In this document: positions 44,322-54,207 of the stretch, one piece after another
Layout of the letters: every line of letters starts with the position of its first letter
How positions within the stretch are numbered: position 1 is the first letter of the stretch
From: Lolium rigidum
Taxonomy: Eukaryota > Streptophyta > Magnoliopsida > Poales > Poaceae
DNA: 64,000 bases
Assembly (NCBI RefSeq): GCF_022539505.1
Contig: NC_061508.1
Location: 348,329,484 to 348,393,483, forward strand
Direction of reading: 5' to 3'
Notes under the pieces: generated by a model
Databases searched by the model: none
The model's input: the letters and a program-made list of their open reading frames with translations, nothing else
Told to the model about the DNA's origin: nothing
Position numbers and translations under genes: made by a program

Positions 44322-46449
44322 GAGCATCTCCAGTCGCGTCCCCCAAACCGTCCCCCAAAGCGATTTGGGGCGCGCCGGACAAAAAAAGCGTTCCAGCCGC
44401 GTCCCCCAAAGCCCATTTTTGTCCGGCGCGCCCCGATACGGTGTCCGGCGCCCCGAGCCCGTCCCCGTCCCACGGGGACGCTCCGGGGACGCCGGACACA
44501 ACGAAAAGCGAGGCGGGCTCCCACATGTCGGCGACTATTTGCATAAACCGTTGGTTCGCGCCTCTTTTCTCGTCGCTCCTTCCTTCCCGCGCCTCCCACC
44601 CCACCGCCGCCGCTGGATTTCCCGGCCGTTTGGGCGTCCGATCCGTGCTGCGAGTCAGCACCGTTGTCGCGGCCGGGGCTCCCGCCGGTCGTGCCGCCGC
44701 CGCCGCGTCGCCGGCGCCTCCCGTAACGCGCCGTCAAATCCGCCCCACCTCCGCGCACGTAAGGTGCTCGACGACTTGCCGTGTAGGCGCGATTGGTCGC
44801 CGTTTGTTGCGTCGTCCGCCTCGGCGCAATTTTAACCATTGATTTTGCTTTAGCCATGGACAGCGACGATGAGATGGTTGCCCCGCTGGCCGGAGGACGA
44901 GCAAGCGTTCGACGACGACCTGCGGGAGCATTTGCCGATCATCGCGTCCCTCCAGGACATGCTTGACGCCGAGGCGGAGAAGAGGAAGAGGCCGCGCCGC
45001 GGAGGATCAAGGCCGGGAAGAAGGAAGTCGAAGCCCCGGCAGAGGATGGAGGGGCATGCCATGCTGCACAACGACTACTTCGCCGACGGGGCAACACATG
45101 CCGACAATTTTCGGCGCCGGTACAGGATGAGCAAGGGCCTGTTCATGAATATCCTCCACGGCGTTCGAGAGTTCGACCCCTACTTCAAGCTCAAGCTCGA
45201 CGCCGTAGGCGTTCTCGGGTTCTCATCCATTCAGAAGTGCACCGCCGCCATGAGGATGCTTGCATACGGAGCACCTGCCGATACACGGGACGACTACCTT
45301 CGCATGAGTGAGTCTACTGCCATTGAGTGCATGTACAAGTTTTGCCGAGCTGTGGTGGGAAAGTTTGGCAAATACTACTTGAGAGGGCCAACCGAGGAAG
45401 AGATCGCAAGGATCATGGCACAAAATGCTGCCAGAGGATTTCCTGGAATGCTTGGAAGCATCGATTGCATGCACTGGGCATGGATGAACTGCCCGTTTGC
45501 TTGGCAAGGTATATACAAAGGGCGTCATGGATATTGCAGTGTGGTGCTTGAAGCTGTGGCAGATTATGACCTGTGGTTTTGGCATTCTTTCTTTGGCATG
45601 GCGGGATCACACAATGACATCAACGTGTTGCAGCGGTCTCCGGTGTTCGGCAGACTAGTGGAAGGGCATGCTCCACCATGCAACTATGAGATCAATGGCC
45701 ACCAATATACCAAAGGCTATTATCTAGCCGATGGTATATATCCAAAATGGGCCACTTTTGTCAAAACAATCTCGAATCCATCAGGTCTGAAGAATTCTCA
45801 CTTTTCTACACGACAGGAGGCTTGCAGGAAGGATGTCGAGCGGGCATTTGGTGTGCTTCAAGCACAATTTGCCATTGTCCGGTATCCTGCTCTAAGCTGG
45901 TCTCACGACCAAATGTGGGAGGTGATGCAGGCTTGTGTGATCATGCACAACATGATCATCGAGGATGACCGCAAGAATCATGTTAGGTCACATGTTGGTC
46001 CCTATGAGTGTCAAGGCCCTCTCGCAGAGGTTGATCATGAGTTGCCTCGCAGATTTTGCTGATTTTCTCGCCATGCACGCAGAGATCCGTGACAGCAATA
46101 TGCATGAGCAACTTCAAGCTGATCTCGTTGAGCATTTGTGGAGGATCAAAGGAAATACCGTGGCACCTTGATGTATCATCTAGCCCTTTTTATTATATTT
46201 GATTACTTGTTTTATTGTTTATTGTAATTTAATTTGAAAACAATCCTCGAAAACATTTTTTTCATATGCTACATTTGATATAAATGGTTTATGTGTTAAA
46301 AAAATTATTTTAAATGTTTGGGGGCGGCGTTTGGGGGACGCGGCTGGGGAGCGACGTCCCCCAAACGCGGCACGAACAAAACACGTCCCCCAAACGCTCA
46401 ATCCGGCGCGGTTTGGGGGACGCTTTGGGGGACGCGACTGGAGATGCTC
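44322..46449 (+). mobile_element. PIF/Harbinger transposon in B pol
   Basis: TIRs are gagcatctccagtcgcgtcccccaaa at the left and its inverse at the right. Target duplication TTA is at 44319-44321 and 46450-46452, the classic PIF/Harbinger signature. Removing it with one TTA restores the B reading frame (..NEVL|RLLEAG..). Subterminal regions repeat 'cgtcccccaaa' and 'ccggcgcgcc'. Confidence 0.95.
44869..46171 (+). CDS. PIF/Harbinger transposase (DDE_Tnp_4 family), nearly intact
   Basis: This protein cuts the transposon out and pastes it at TWA sites, acting in the nucleus. A single 397-codon frame (44869-46062) contains a basic N-terminal region ([20 protein letters not shown]), a helix-turn-helix-like part ([20 protein letters not shown]) and the nuclease. 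The catalytic residues I see are D199 (GSIDCMHW), D288 (YYLADGIYP) and E324 (KDVERAFG), with 35 residues between the last two. The end DHELPRRFC is out of frame with about 40 further family-like codons to 46171 ([20 protein letters not shown]). The cause is one extra C in a CTCG at 46046-46049. An upstream ATG at 44856 (MDSDDEMV) in another frame looks like the natural start, so a second small shift is likely near 44890. The partner Myb-like protein of PIF elements is not encoded. Confidence 0.88.
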
Positions 46450-48498
46450 TTAATACCTCATTTCTTACCACATCCTTCATCTTAGGAATTAGACGACGCT
46501 GAGGTTCAACAACAGGCTTCGCATCATCTTCCATATTAATGGCGTGTTGGCAAATAGACGGAGAAATCCCCTTCAAGTCATCAAGAGTGTAGCCAATAGC
46601 ACCTCGATGTTTCTTCAGTATTTCCAATAACCTTTCTTCTTCAAACTCTGAAAGCTTAGAACTAATAATAACAAGATATATTTTCTTATCATCAATATGA
46701 GCATATTTAAGATTATCAGGCAATGGTTTTAAATCAAAGACAGGATCTTCCTTTGGTGGTGGTGTTGTACCCAAATCTTCCACCGGTAAATAATACTTAA
46801 GAATAGGTTGACGAAGGAAAATTTCATCAAGCTCATTTCTTTCTTCCCTAAAAACTTCACTCTCACTATTCTCCAAATGTTGCTGCAAAGGATTATTAGG
46901 AGCAAGAGCAATAGATGCACACTGTTCAACTTTAAAATCACTATTAGGCGAATCAATTTTATAAGGAGTTTTGGTAAATTTAGAGAAGTTAAACTCATAA
47001 GATTCACAAGCAAATTTAGTCAAAATTTTCTCTTTCTTGCAATCTATAATAGCTCCACATGTATTTAGAAAAGGTCTACCAAAAATGATAGGACAATATT
47101 TACTAGCAGCAGAACCAAGTACCAAAAAGTCAGCAGGATATTTAATCTTACCACATAGAACTTCCACATCTCGAATAATACCAATAAGAGAGATAGTTTC
47201 TCTATTAGCCAGCCGAATAACCACATCAATATCTTCAAGTTCACAAGAACCAATTTCGTGCATAATCTCCGTGTAAAGCTCATAAGGAATAGCACTAATA
47301 CTTGCACCAATATCACATAAACCATAATAACAATGATCACCAATTCTAACGGATAGCATAGGAACACTAGCTTTCCTAGACTTATTAGGATGCGAAACAA
47401 TATTTGAAGCATCTTCACAGAAAATAATATGACCATCTTCTACGTTTTCAGTCACAAGATCTTTAACAATTGCAACAGCAGGTTCAACTTTTATTTGTTC
47501 TTCAGGTTCTATAGGTTTCTTTTCAATTTTATGGACCGCACTATTTATAACAGAGTACTCCTTCATTTTAGCAGGGAAATGAGTCTTTTCAATATAAGCT
47601 TCAGGAATAACATGATCAACAGTTTCAACTACAACACATTTATTTATAGATGAATCAATTTTATCTTTATACGGTTCATGATACTTATCAAAGTTCTTCT
47701 TAGGCAATTTATAATGAGAAGCAAAAGCTTTATAAAGATTTGCAGCAACTTGAGAATCAAGACCATAAGTAGCACTCATATTACGAAATTTATCAGTATC
47801 CATAAAAGCTTCAATGCATTTATAATCATAATTTATACCTGATTCTCTATCCTTGTCGTTCTCCCATCCTTCGGTATTTTCTTGGATCCGATTAAGAAGG
47901 TCCCTTTTAAACTCTTCCTTGTTGCGTGTAAATGATCCAGAACAAGAAGTATCCAAGCAAGGTCTTGTCTTGAAAAGAAAGTCTTGCATAGAAATTATCA
48001 ATAATAATATTACCAGGAAGCTCATGAATGGGGCATTTGAGCATTAAAGACTTCAATCTCCCCTAAGCTTGGGCAATACTCTCTCCTTCATGAGGCCAAA
48101 AATTATATATGTGATTCCGATCTTTGTGAATCTCACTTGGAGGATAGAACTTAGAATAAAACCGGGGCACAATATCATTCCATTCAAGAGAATCCCCATT
48201 ATCCAAGAATTTATACCAATGCGCCGCTTTACCGGACAGCGATACAGAGAACAGCTTTCTTCCTCACTTCATCCATAGCAATACCTGCACACTTGAATAA
48301 ACCGCATAATTCATGTAAGAACAGTAAATGATCTCCGTGGTGGACAGTTCCATCTCCTGTATAACGGTTACCCACTACACGTTCAATAATTTTCATAGGT
48401 ATTTTGTATGGTAATTCTTCCTTACCTGGCGCCTCATCCACTACCTTTGCAGTAGTAGTAGATTTCCCAAATAAACACTCAAGAGAAGATCTCTCCAT
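46450..48498 (-). pseudogene. B: gag and protease, start of RT
   Basis: Gag starts at ATG 48498 (MERSSLECLFGKST) and the first 90 codons are open. A frameshift near 48255 and others near 48030-47960 separate it from the long frame that runs to the Harbinger insertion. Gag packages the RNA; visible core features are SGKAAHWYKFLDNGDSLEW and QAWGRLKSLMLKCP. The retropepsin-like site is LCDIGASISAIPYELYTEIM, followed by PIIFGRPFLNT. The last codons before 46450 (QHAINMEDDAKPVVEPQRRL) are the RT N-terminus, continued at 44321. The apparent frame end at 46310 is read-through into the transposon. Confidence 0.85.
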
Positions 48499-48585
48499 AA
48501 TGAGTTATAGCAGCAGGCAGAAAATAAAATCAGCACAAACAGTAGAAATTTCCCTTACCAATTCCACTTACCAATAGCGCTTCAC

Positions 48586-48603
48586 TCCCCGGCAACGGCG
48601 CCA
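48586..48603 (-). other. B: primer binding site, tRNA-Asp
   Basis: On the minus strand it is tggcgccgttgccgggga, an exact 18-base complement of the plant tRNA-Asp 3' end including CCA. It lies 11 bases from the LTR. Confidence 0.92.
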
Positions 48604-48614
48604 GAAAATAGTCT

Positions 48615-50127
48615 TGATGACCCACAAGTATAGGGGGTGTATCGCAGTATCTTCGATAAGCAAGAATGTCGATCCCAACGAGGAGCAGAAGGTGTTGACA
48701 AGCTGTTTCGATGAAGGATTCACTGTAAATGCTCACAGACAAGTATTCAGGGGGTTTTGATGTACCAGATGAATAAAGTACGAGTAAGTAAAGTGCGAGA
48801 GTAACAATTGCACCGAGTGGCCCAATCCTTTTTAGCACAAAGGACAAGCCGGTTTGTTTACTTATAATGACCAAGCGTTCTCGAGGACACACGGGATTTT
48901 AGTCTAGTGCTTTCGCTACATACGGCTAATTAATCTTCATTGTTTTGATAAGTGTTGTGTGGGTGAACCTATGCTAATGTACCGCCCTTCCTAGGACTAA
49001 TACATACTTGTGATTATACCCCTTGCAAGCATCCGCAACTACAAGAAAGTAATTAAGATAAATCTAACCACAGACCTTAAACTCTGAGATCCTGCTATCC
49101 CTCCTGCATCGATATACCAACGGGGGCTCAGGTTTCTGTCACTCCGGCAACCCCGCAATTGGCAAACGAGTACAAGATGCATTCTCCTAGGCCTGTAAAG
49201 GTGAAGTGTCGTGTAGTCGACGTTCACACGACACCACTAGAAGAATAACACCACAACTTAAATATCATAACATTGAATATTACTCAACCATACTTCACTA
49301 CTAACATTTAGACTTCACCCATGTCCTCGAGAACTAAACGAACTACTCACGAGACATCATATGGAACATGATCAGAGGTGATATGATAATGAATAACAAT
49401 CTGAACATAAACCTTAGTTCAACGGTTTCACTCAATAGCATCAATAACAAGTAGAAATCAACACCGGGAGAGTTCCCCTATCAAACAATCAAGATCAAAC
49501 CCAAATTGCTACAGCGGTGACGAGGTGCAGCGGTGGAGACGGCGGTGATGATGATGAAGATGATGGTGATGGTGATGGAGATGATGTCCAGCTCGATGGC
49601 GGTGACGATGGCGTCGATTTCCCCCTCCGGGAGGGAATTTCCCCGGCAGATCTCAGCCTGCCGGAGAGGTCTTTTCTCTCTGGTGTTCTCCGCCCCGCAG
49701 AGGCGGCTGTGGCTCTTCGCGAGGTACCTCTCTGGCTTAGGTTTTCGGGACGAAGGAGTACGCGAAGAAAAGGAGGCGAGAGGGGGCTGTGGGCCCCCTC
49801 CTCACAGGGCGGCGCGACCAGGGCAGGGCCCGCGCCGGCCTGTGAGGGGGGCCCATGGCGGCCCTCCTCAGCTCCCCCTTCTGGCTCCCTTCGTCATCTG
49901 GAAAAATAGGAGCTTTCGTGTAATTCCCGTCAATTGTTGATCTTCCGAAATATTGCGTTCTGACGATGCTTTTTCCAGCAGAATCCTGGCTCCGGTGCGC
50001 GATCCCCAAATAATCATGAAACATGCAAAATAGATGAAATAACATAAGTATCCTCTCCAAATATGAAATATATCAATGAATAACAGCAAATTATGATATA
50101 AAATAGTGATGCAAATTGGACGTTTCA
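48615..50127 (-). mobile_element. B: 5' LTR (1513 bp)
   Basis: On the minus strand it begins tgaaacgtccaatttgcatc (50127; the family consensus is probably tgatacgtcc) and ends ..gggtcatca (48615). A GC-rich inverted repeat is at about 49806-49846. Its 5' 317 bp matches the 3' LTR remnant. The frames at 49517-49940 and 49737-50060 are chance readings of the GC-rich part. Confidence 0.9.
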
Positions 50128-50469
50128 GTGAACATGGTGGTAGTGATGGCGATGGTTGTGGCAGCCGCGGAGGCCACCACCAGGGCCGTAGCGACGGCGA
50201 GGGGCACCAAGCAGTGCCCTGCGGTGGCGGAGGCCACCATTCATGCTCTGGCGATGGTGTTGGCGGCGGCCGAAGTTCCGGCAACGAGCAACAAGACCGA
50301 AGGTCCGGCGACGAGAAGAAAATCTGAAGGTCTGGCGGTGATGGAAGTTGAGGTTCTCTCGTGCCACACAACGAGCAAAAGCAAAAGTCAAGGATGGCAG
50401 GGAATCCATCTTTCTCTACCTTTTCTCTCTGTACTTTTCTCCTTAGCCTATTCGCAGGGCTAGAGCAAG
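50128..50469. other. GC-rich gene-like stretch, unrecognised
   Basis: Open frames exist on both strands (50116-50463 plus, Ala/Val/Thr-rich; 50125-50409 minus, Arg/His-rich). Neither has a motif I recognise. Simple-sequence bias (gtggcggaggccacca repeats) explains the openness. It may be a 5' gene fragment cut by the B LTR. Confidence 0.3.
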
Positions 50470-50727
50470 TGTTGATGACGTGAAGAGGTGCATAGATTGG
50501 AAGTGAATGATTGCCTTTATTGATACTTTGGTTAGGTTTATATACTACCCGAACCGTCGCTTACAATGTCGGTTATTACATGTTCTTGTCTCTTGGAAAA
50601 AAACACAACTGTTCACTTTGCACAGCGATTGGACAAAATGTAAATATTTTAACTGCTAGGAGAAATATGCTAGGGAATCTAATAACTGTCTCATTAGACT
50701 TAAACTAACGCCAATTAATTCCTAACA
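50470..50727 (-). mobile_element. Short LTR-like unit, possible solo LTR
   Basis: 258 bp bounded by TG..CA: on the minus strand tgttaggaattaattggcg... to ...gacgtcatcaaca. It contains a TATA-like tatataaacc and an aataaa signal in the same orientation, a Copia-like layout. The flanking 5-mers do not match and no primer site or polypurine tract adjoins it. Confidence 0.4.
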
Positions 50728-51077
50728 ATATATACACCTAAGGCATGTACAATATATACAAACACTAATTGATAAAGATATAGACAACATGAAATTCGGT
50801 TTCATTTTATACAGAACTGTGTCTTAGATGCGAGAGTTAACGCACACCTAAGACATTAGGATGGGCAGTCACATGGATACACCCAAAATTCATGAAGTCA
50901 AATTGGACGAGTCTCCGTGTCACCGAGGAGCCCCGTGTGTCATTTCATTTTAGCAAGTGAAATTACCAAGTGCGTGTGACCTGGCATGCATTAAGATCCT
51001 AGTCCCTGCCATAGATGACGATAAAAAGTCGTAGAAATTCTCGCACATGAGTTGTGGAAAACAGCCGGCCGCACCCT
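50728..51077. other. Unassigned intergenic sequence
   Basis: No frame and no TIR or LTR end. A pair of 'acacctaag' words at 50738 and 50852 may be remnants of a small transposon. Confidence 0.5.
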
Positions 51078-51088
51078 CTGCAGTCGCA
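51078..51088. repeat. 11-bp target duplication, left
   Basis: ctgcagtcgca, identical to 61719-61729. Confidence 0.75.
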
Positions 51089-51554
51089 CTTCTGCTCCGG
51101 TGCTCCTCCCTGGAAGACTTCTAGACGCGTTAAACACAATGACAGTGCAGATTTTTCTATAATTGTTCGTAAGCGGAGGCACGATCGTAATTTTAGTGTA
51201 GGTCCACCCGTTCGTATAGCTCCGTATAGGCTTGTATGGCCCATATTGTGTTGTACCTCGTTTTTATACGGCGTGGAGCGGTACTTAGGCGGATGAGATC
51301 ATTAACTGATCACGTGACCTCTTTTTTTCTTACGTGATGTACCTGTTATCACCAGATTTTAACCAACTCTGGAGATGGGCCGTGATCGAAGAAGGGCTTA
51401 AAGGACATGCGAACGAAGTGTCTCTGACACGGCCTTGTGCCGGAATTTGGACTAGATTGCCCGTGTATCTGTATATTATGGTAGATTTAGAATTAAGAGA
51501 TAGACTTTAGTCGTACACAGCTAGGTTTATTCCCATAGATAGAAAGTCCACAGA

Positions 51555-51564
51555 CTATAAATAT
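51555..51564 (+). promoter_or_regulatory. TATA box of the D LTR
   Basis: ctataaatat; C has the same element in the same position. Transcription would start about 30 bp downstream, which places the conserved hairpins in the R/U5 part of the RNA. Confidence 0.7.
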
Positions 51565-51668
51565 GTATCTAGGGTTATTGAGAAAGGAGGACGATCACGT
51601 TCACAACAAATCAATCTAGGCGCATCGCCACCCCTTGTTTCGAGGGTTTCTCCCGGGTAAGCAACATG

Positions 51669-51699
51669 CTGCCTAGATCGCATCTTGCGATCTAGGCAG
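51669..51699 (+). promoter_or_regulatory. LTR hairpin 1 (invariant)
   Basis: A 14-bp perfect stem with a tct loop: ctgcctagatcgca / tgcgatctaggcag. All 31 bases are identical, in the sense strand, in the C 3' LTR (21068-21098). Confidence 0.75.
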
Positions 51700-51718
51700 T
51701 ATCAGTTTATTCGTCGTT

Positions 51719-51760
51719 GGTGTTGCTCGTGCTGAAGCCTTTTTGATGGCGAGCAACACC
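51719..51760 (+). promoter_or_regulatory. LTR hairpin 2 (covarying)
   Basis: ggtgttgctcg / cgagcaacacc, 11 bp with a 20-base loop. In C the outer three pairs change to C-G, G-U and U-A while staying paired. Confidence 0.7.
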
Positions 51761-51838
51761 TTTATCTTAGGTGTTTTGGGGCTAACGTCGGTGCTTTCAT
51801 GATATACGTGCTTAGCTACGCTACCCCTTGATATCTAG

Positions 51839-51871
51839 TTGCCCTTACACCTATCTTAGGTGTAAGGGCAG
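51839..51871 (+). promoter_or_regulatory. LTR hairpin 3 (covarying)
   Basis: gcccttacacct / aggtgtaagggc with loop atctt, 12 perfect pairs plus two outer ones. In C one U-A pair becomes C-G and other changes become G-U wobbles in the sense RNA only. Confidence 0.7.
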
Positions 51872-52226
51872 CATCTTGCTTGTTCTTTATTTAGTAGATC
51901 TAATCCGTTATAGTTGTTCCTTGTTCTTCAAGGATTGGTTTGATATCCGCATGGTTAGGCCTTATAAACGGGTTGAATGATCCGGTTAGTGCGTAAGGTA
52001 TGGTTTATTAAGCCCTAGAGGGATTGTTCCGGGGATCAACTTCGTGTTGGTTTTTAGGCCTCTTTAGGGTTGGTTTTCCATCATCTTACGTATTTGCTAG
52101 GCTCAATTACGCATAGGATGTTCCGGTTATGCGGTGAAAACCCTAGACTATCGTAGATTAGTTTAGCTTGATATCGATAAAGCATGATCCCCATGTCATT
52201 ATAAATCCAACGTGAACCATGGGGCA

Positions 52227-52245
52227 ATCGGTTCTTTGAGCCGAT
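52227..52245 (+). promoter_or_regulatory. LTR hairpin 4
   Basis: atcggttc-ttt-gagccgat; it contains one G-U pair where C has a C-G pair (atcggctc-ttt-gagccgat). Confidence 0.6.
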
Positions 52246-52505
52246 CCACAGGGCAACCTAAGAGCCGATAAGGGCTCGTATTTAATGTTTACGTGTTTGT
52301 CATGCAGGAAACTAATCGAAGCAATCCATCACCTTCCTGACCAGGTATAGGTCAGGTGGCACGCCCTCGCATCAGCCGGGACGTGTGCCGGAGCATTGCG
52401 GGCCGTTGCCCGAGGGACCAGGATCCACCAGCAGTCCTGGGAGCCTCCCGGCTCTCCGTGTTGCCCGTCGCTGCTCGCCGGTGGGTTTTGGTAGGCAACA
52501 CATTC

Positions 52506-52523
52506 TGGCACGCCCGGTGGGAC
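52506..52523 (+). other. D: primer binding site
   Basis: tggcacgcccggtgggac starts five bases after the LTR. TGG pairs with the tRNA CCA end. tRNA identity not assigned. Confidence 0.8.
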
Positions 52524-52561
52524 ACTCTACAGCAACAACTGCGTCGACATCTGCAGCAACC

Positions 52562-54207
52562 ATGTCAAAAGCCGCCGATGAGGTGGTGGGCGAACCAGTC
52601 ACGTACGCCGATCTGCCTGAGGAGCACAAGAAGAAATATGATGAGATGAAAGCCATCTTGGAAGCCGATCTCACCGGCTCCTTCATGAAGACCCGTTCAC
52701 ATGGCATCAGGTGGAAAGGGTTCTCCCCCGAAGGCGCTCTTGATGAAGTAGACATGTCTACCTCTTCAGAGGAACGCACCAGAGCTCTGCGCCAGGAAAT
52801 TAATTACATGGTGGCTCATTCTCTACACCGCCATTCTGAGAGCTTGGTGAACGCCTTCGAGCGCGTTGCGGTTCGTGTGGTGCAGGAAATCATGAAGCAT
52901 CAGTACTCTCCGTCGGGACCTACCCTGGGGACTCACCAGGGAGAAATACCGCTCCAGATTAGACCGCCGCTGCCATTCGCGCTTGCAGCGCCAGAGCTAC
53001 CGGGTTCGCCGGCGTACATCGTCTACAAGGTGGGAGGCGATCCTAGTGATTGCCAATTCCTGTATGAGCCGCCTAAAGAGATCCCACATGGATATGTGTG
53101 CACCTACGTGCCGGACTGCAATGCCTTGGCATGCACGAACTACATTGCACCAGCAGGATTTCTGGACCAGACGCTGACAAACAGGCATGGCTAGCTAAAT
53201 ATGCCACCGGAACGAGTCATGAGAGCTCGGTCCCTACAGCTAATACCATGGAACAAATCAGCACCATCTTGAGAGACCAGTTCGGCATCTTGCCAAAGAG
53301 GAAAACAATCGGCTATTCCAAGCCGTACCCCGACGAGTATGACTTGATCCCGTTGCCACCCAAATATCGGCTCCCTGAATTCTCAAAATTCAATGGAGCA
53401 GAAGGGTCTAGCTCAATTGAGCACGTGAGCCGATATTTGACACAGCTGGGCATGATTTCAGCGTCAGACCCGTTACGTGTGAGGTTTTTCGCACAATCTC
53501 TCACGGGATCAGCCTTTGGATGGTACACCTCGTTGCCACCAAACTCAGTCCGGACGTGGAAGCAACTGGAAGAGCAATTTCATGTGCAATATCATTCAGA
53601 AGCTACCGAGGCTGGCATTGCCGATCTAATGCAGGTGCGGCAGAAGCGGGGAGAAACGGTGTCCGAATACATTCAACGTTTCAGGACCGTCAGGAACCGA
53701 TGTTATTCGGTTCGTTTAACTGAGAAAGAAGCAGTCGAACTGGCAGCATTGGGCCTCGCAACGCCGTTCAAGGATCTGGCTTTCCAAGCAGAGTACAGTT
53801 CACTGTCGCACATGGTACAGAAACTCACATCGTATGAGCAGCGGCATCCTGAATTGTACCAGGACAAGTTCAAGCGTCCGGTAGGCCTGGTCGAGACAGA
53901 AGAAGCTGAAGATTCTGCAGAAGACCTGGAAGTGGCCGTAGCTGAATGGACTCGGGGGGCAAATCCCGTGTCCTGCAAATGGGTGAAACCACAAGGGCCT
54001 GCAAAAGGGTTTGACTTCGATGTGAGCAAAGCTGAGCAGATATTTGATCTATTGCTTAAGGAAAAACAGCTGAAGTTACCCGAAGGCCATAAAATCCCCA
54101 CGGCGCAAGAAATGAACAGGAGGCCGTACTGCAAATGGCATCACTCGTTCACCCATACCACCAATGACTGCAAGGGGTTTCGTCAGCAGATCCAAACGGC
54201 GATATAA
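52562..54207 (+). pseudogene. D: gag, N-terminal and capsid region
   Basis: Gag coats and packages the element RNA. The start ATG 52562 (MSKAADEVVGEPVTYADL) is the first after the primer site. The first frame closes at 53194; the capsid part is open in another frame (to 54207), so there is a shift near 53160. The capsid core shows LPEFSKFNGAEGSSSIEHV, SLTGSAFGWYTSLPPNSV, TWKQLEEQFHVQYH and VSEYIQRFRTVRNRC, the Retrotrans_gag pattern. The end RRPYCKWHHSFTHTTNDC is a Cys/His cluster. A TAA at 54205-54207 interrupts an otherwise continuing frame. Confidence 0.85.

Larger units (their letters stand above)
18631..50127 (-). mobile_element. B: Athila-type Ty3/Gypsy retrotransposon, split by four insertions
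   Basis: B pieces are 18631-18947 (3' LTR remnant), 18948-20257, 26763-27230, 40760-44321 and 46450-48614, and the 5' LTR 48615-50127. Removing A3 (flanked by CCAAT), the Harbinger (flanked by TTA) and C (CTTTC on both sides) makes the pieces join exactly. Lineage is inferred from tRNA-Asp priming, the RT phrase VPKKGGMTVVPNDNDELI, the integrase phrase YGKACHLPLELEHKAYWA and an extra ORF after pol, all Athila features. The 5' target duplication side reads gtgaa (50128-50132); the other side is lost. Confidence 0.85.
51344..52500 (+). mobile_element. D: 5' LTR (1157 bp)
   Basis: It starts tgttatcaccagatttt and ends tttggtaggcaaca. It contains a TATA box at 51555 and at least four stem-loops between 51669 and 52245 that are conserved in C. 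Confidence 0.94.

Noticed and set aside
44201..44842. 213-codon plus-strand ORF upstream of the Harbinger transposase, and 44309-44857 on the minus strand
   Set aside because: Frames are open on both strands in a GC-rich terminal region of the transposon, with no conserved domain; the left part crosses the TIR into B.
48586..48603. Possible tRNA-Asp gene
   Set aside because: Only the 18 bases of the 3' end are present, next to an LTR. This is a primer binding site.
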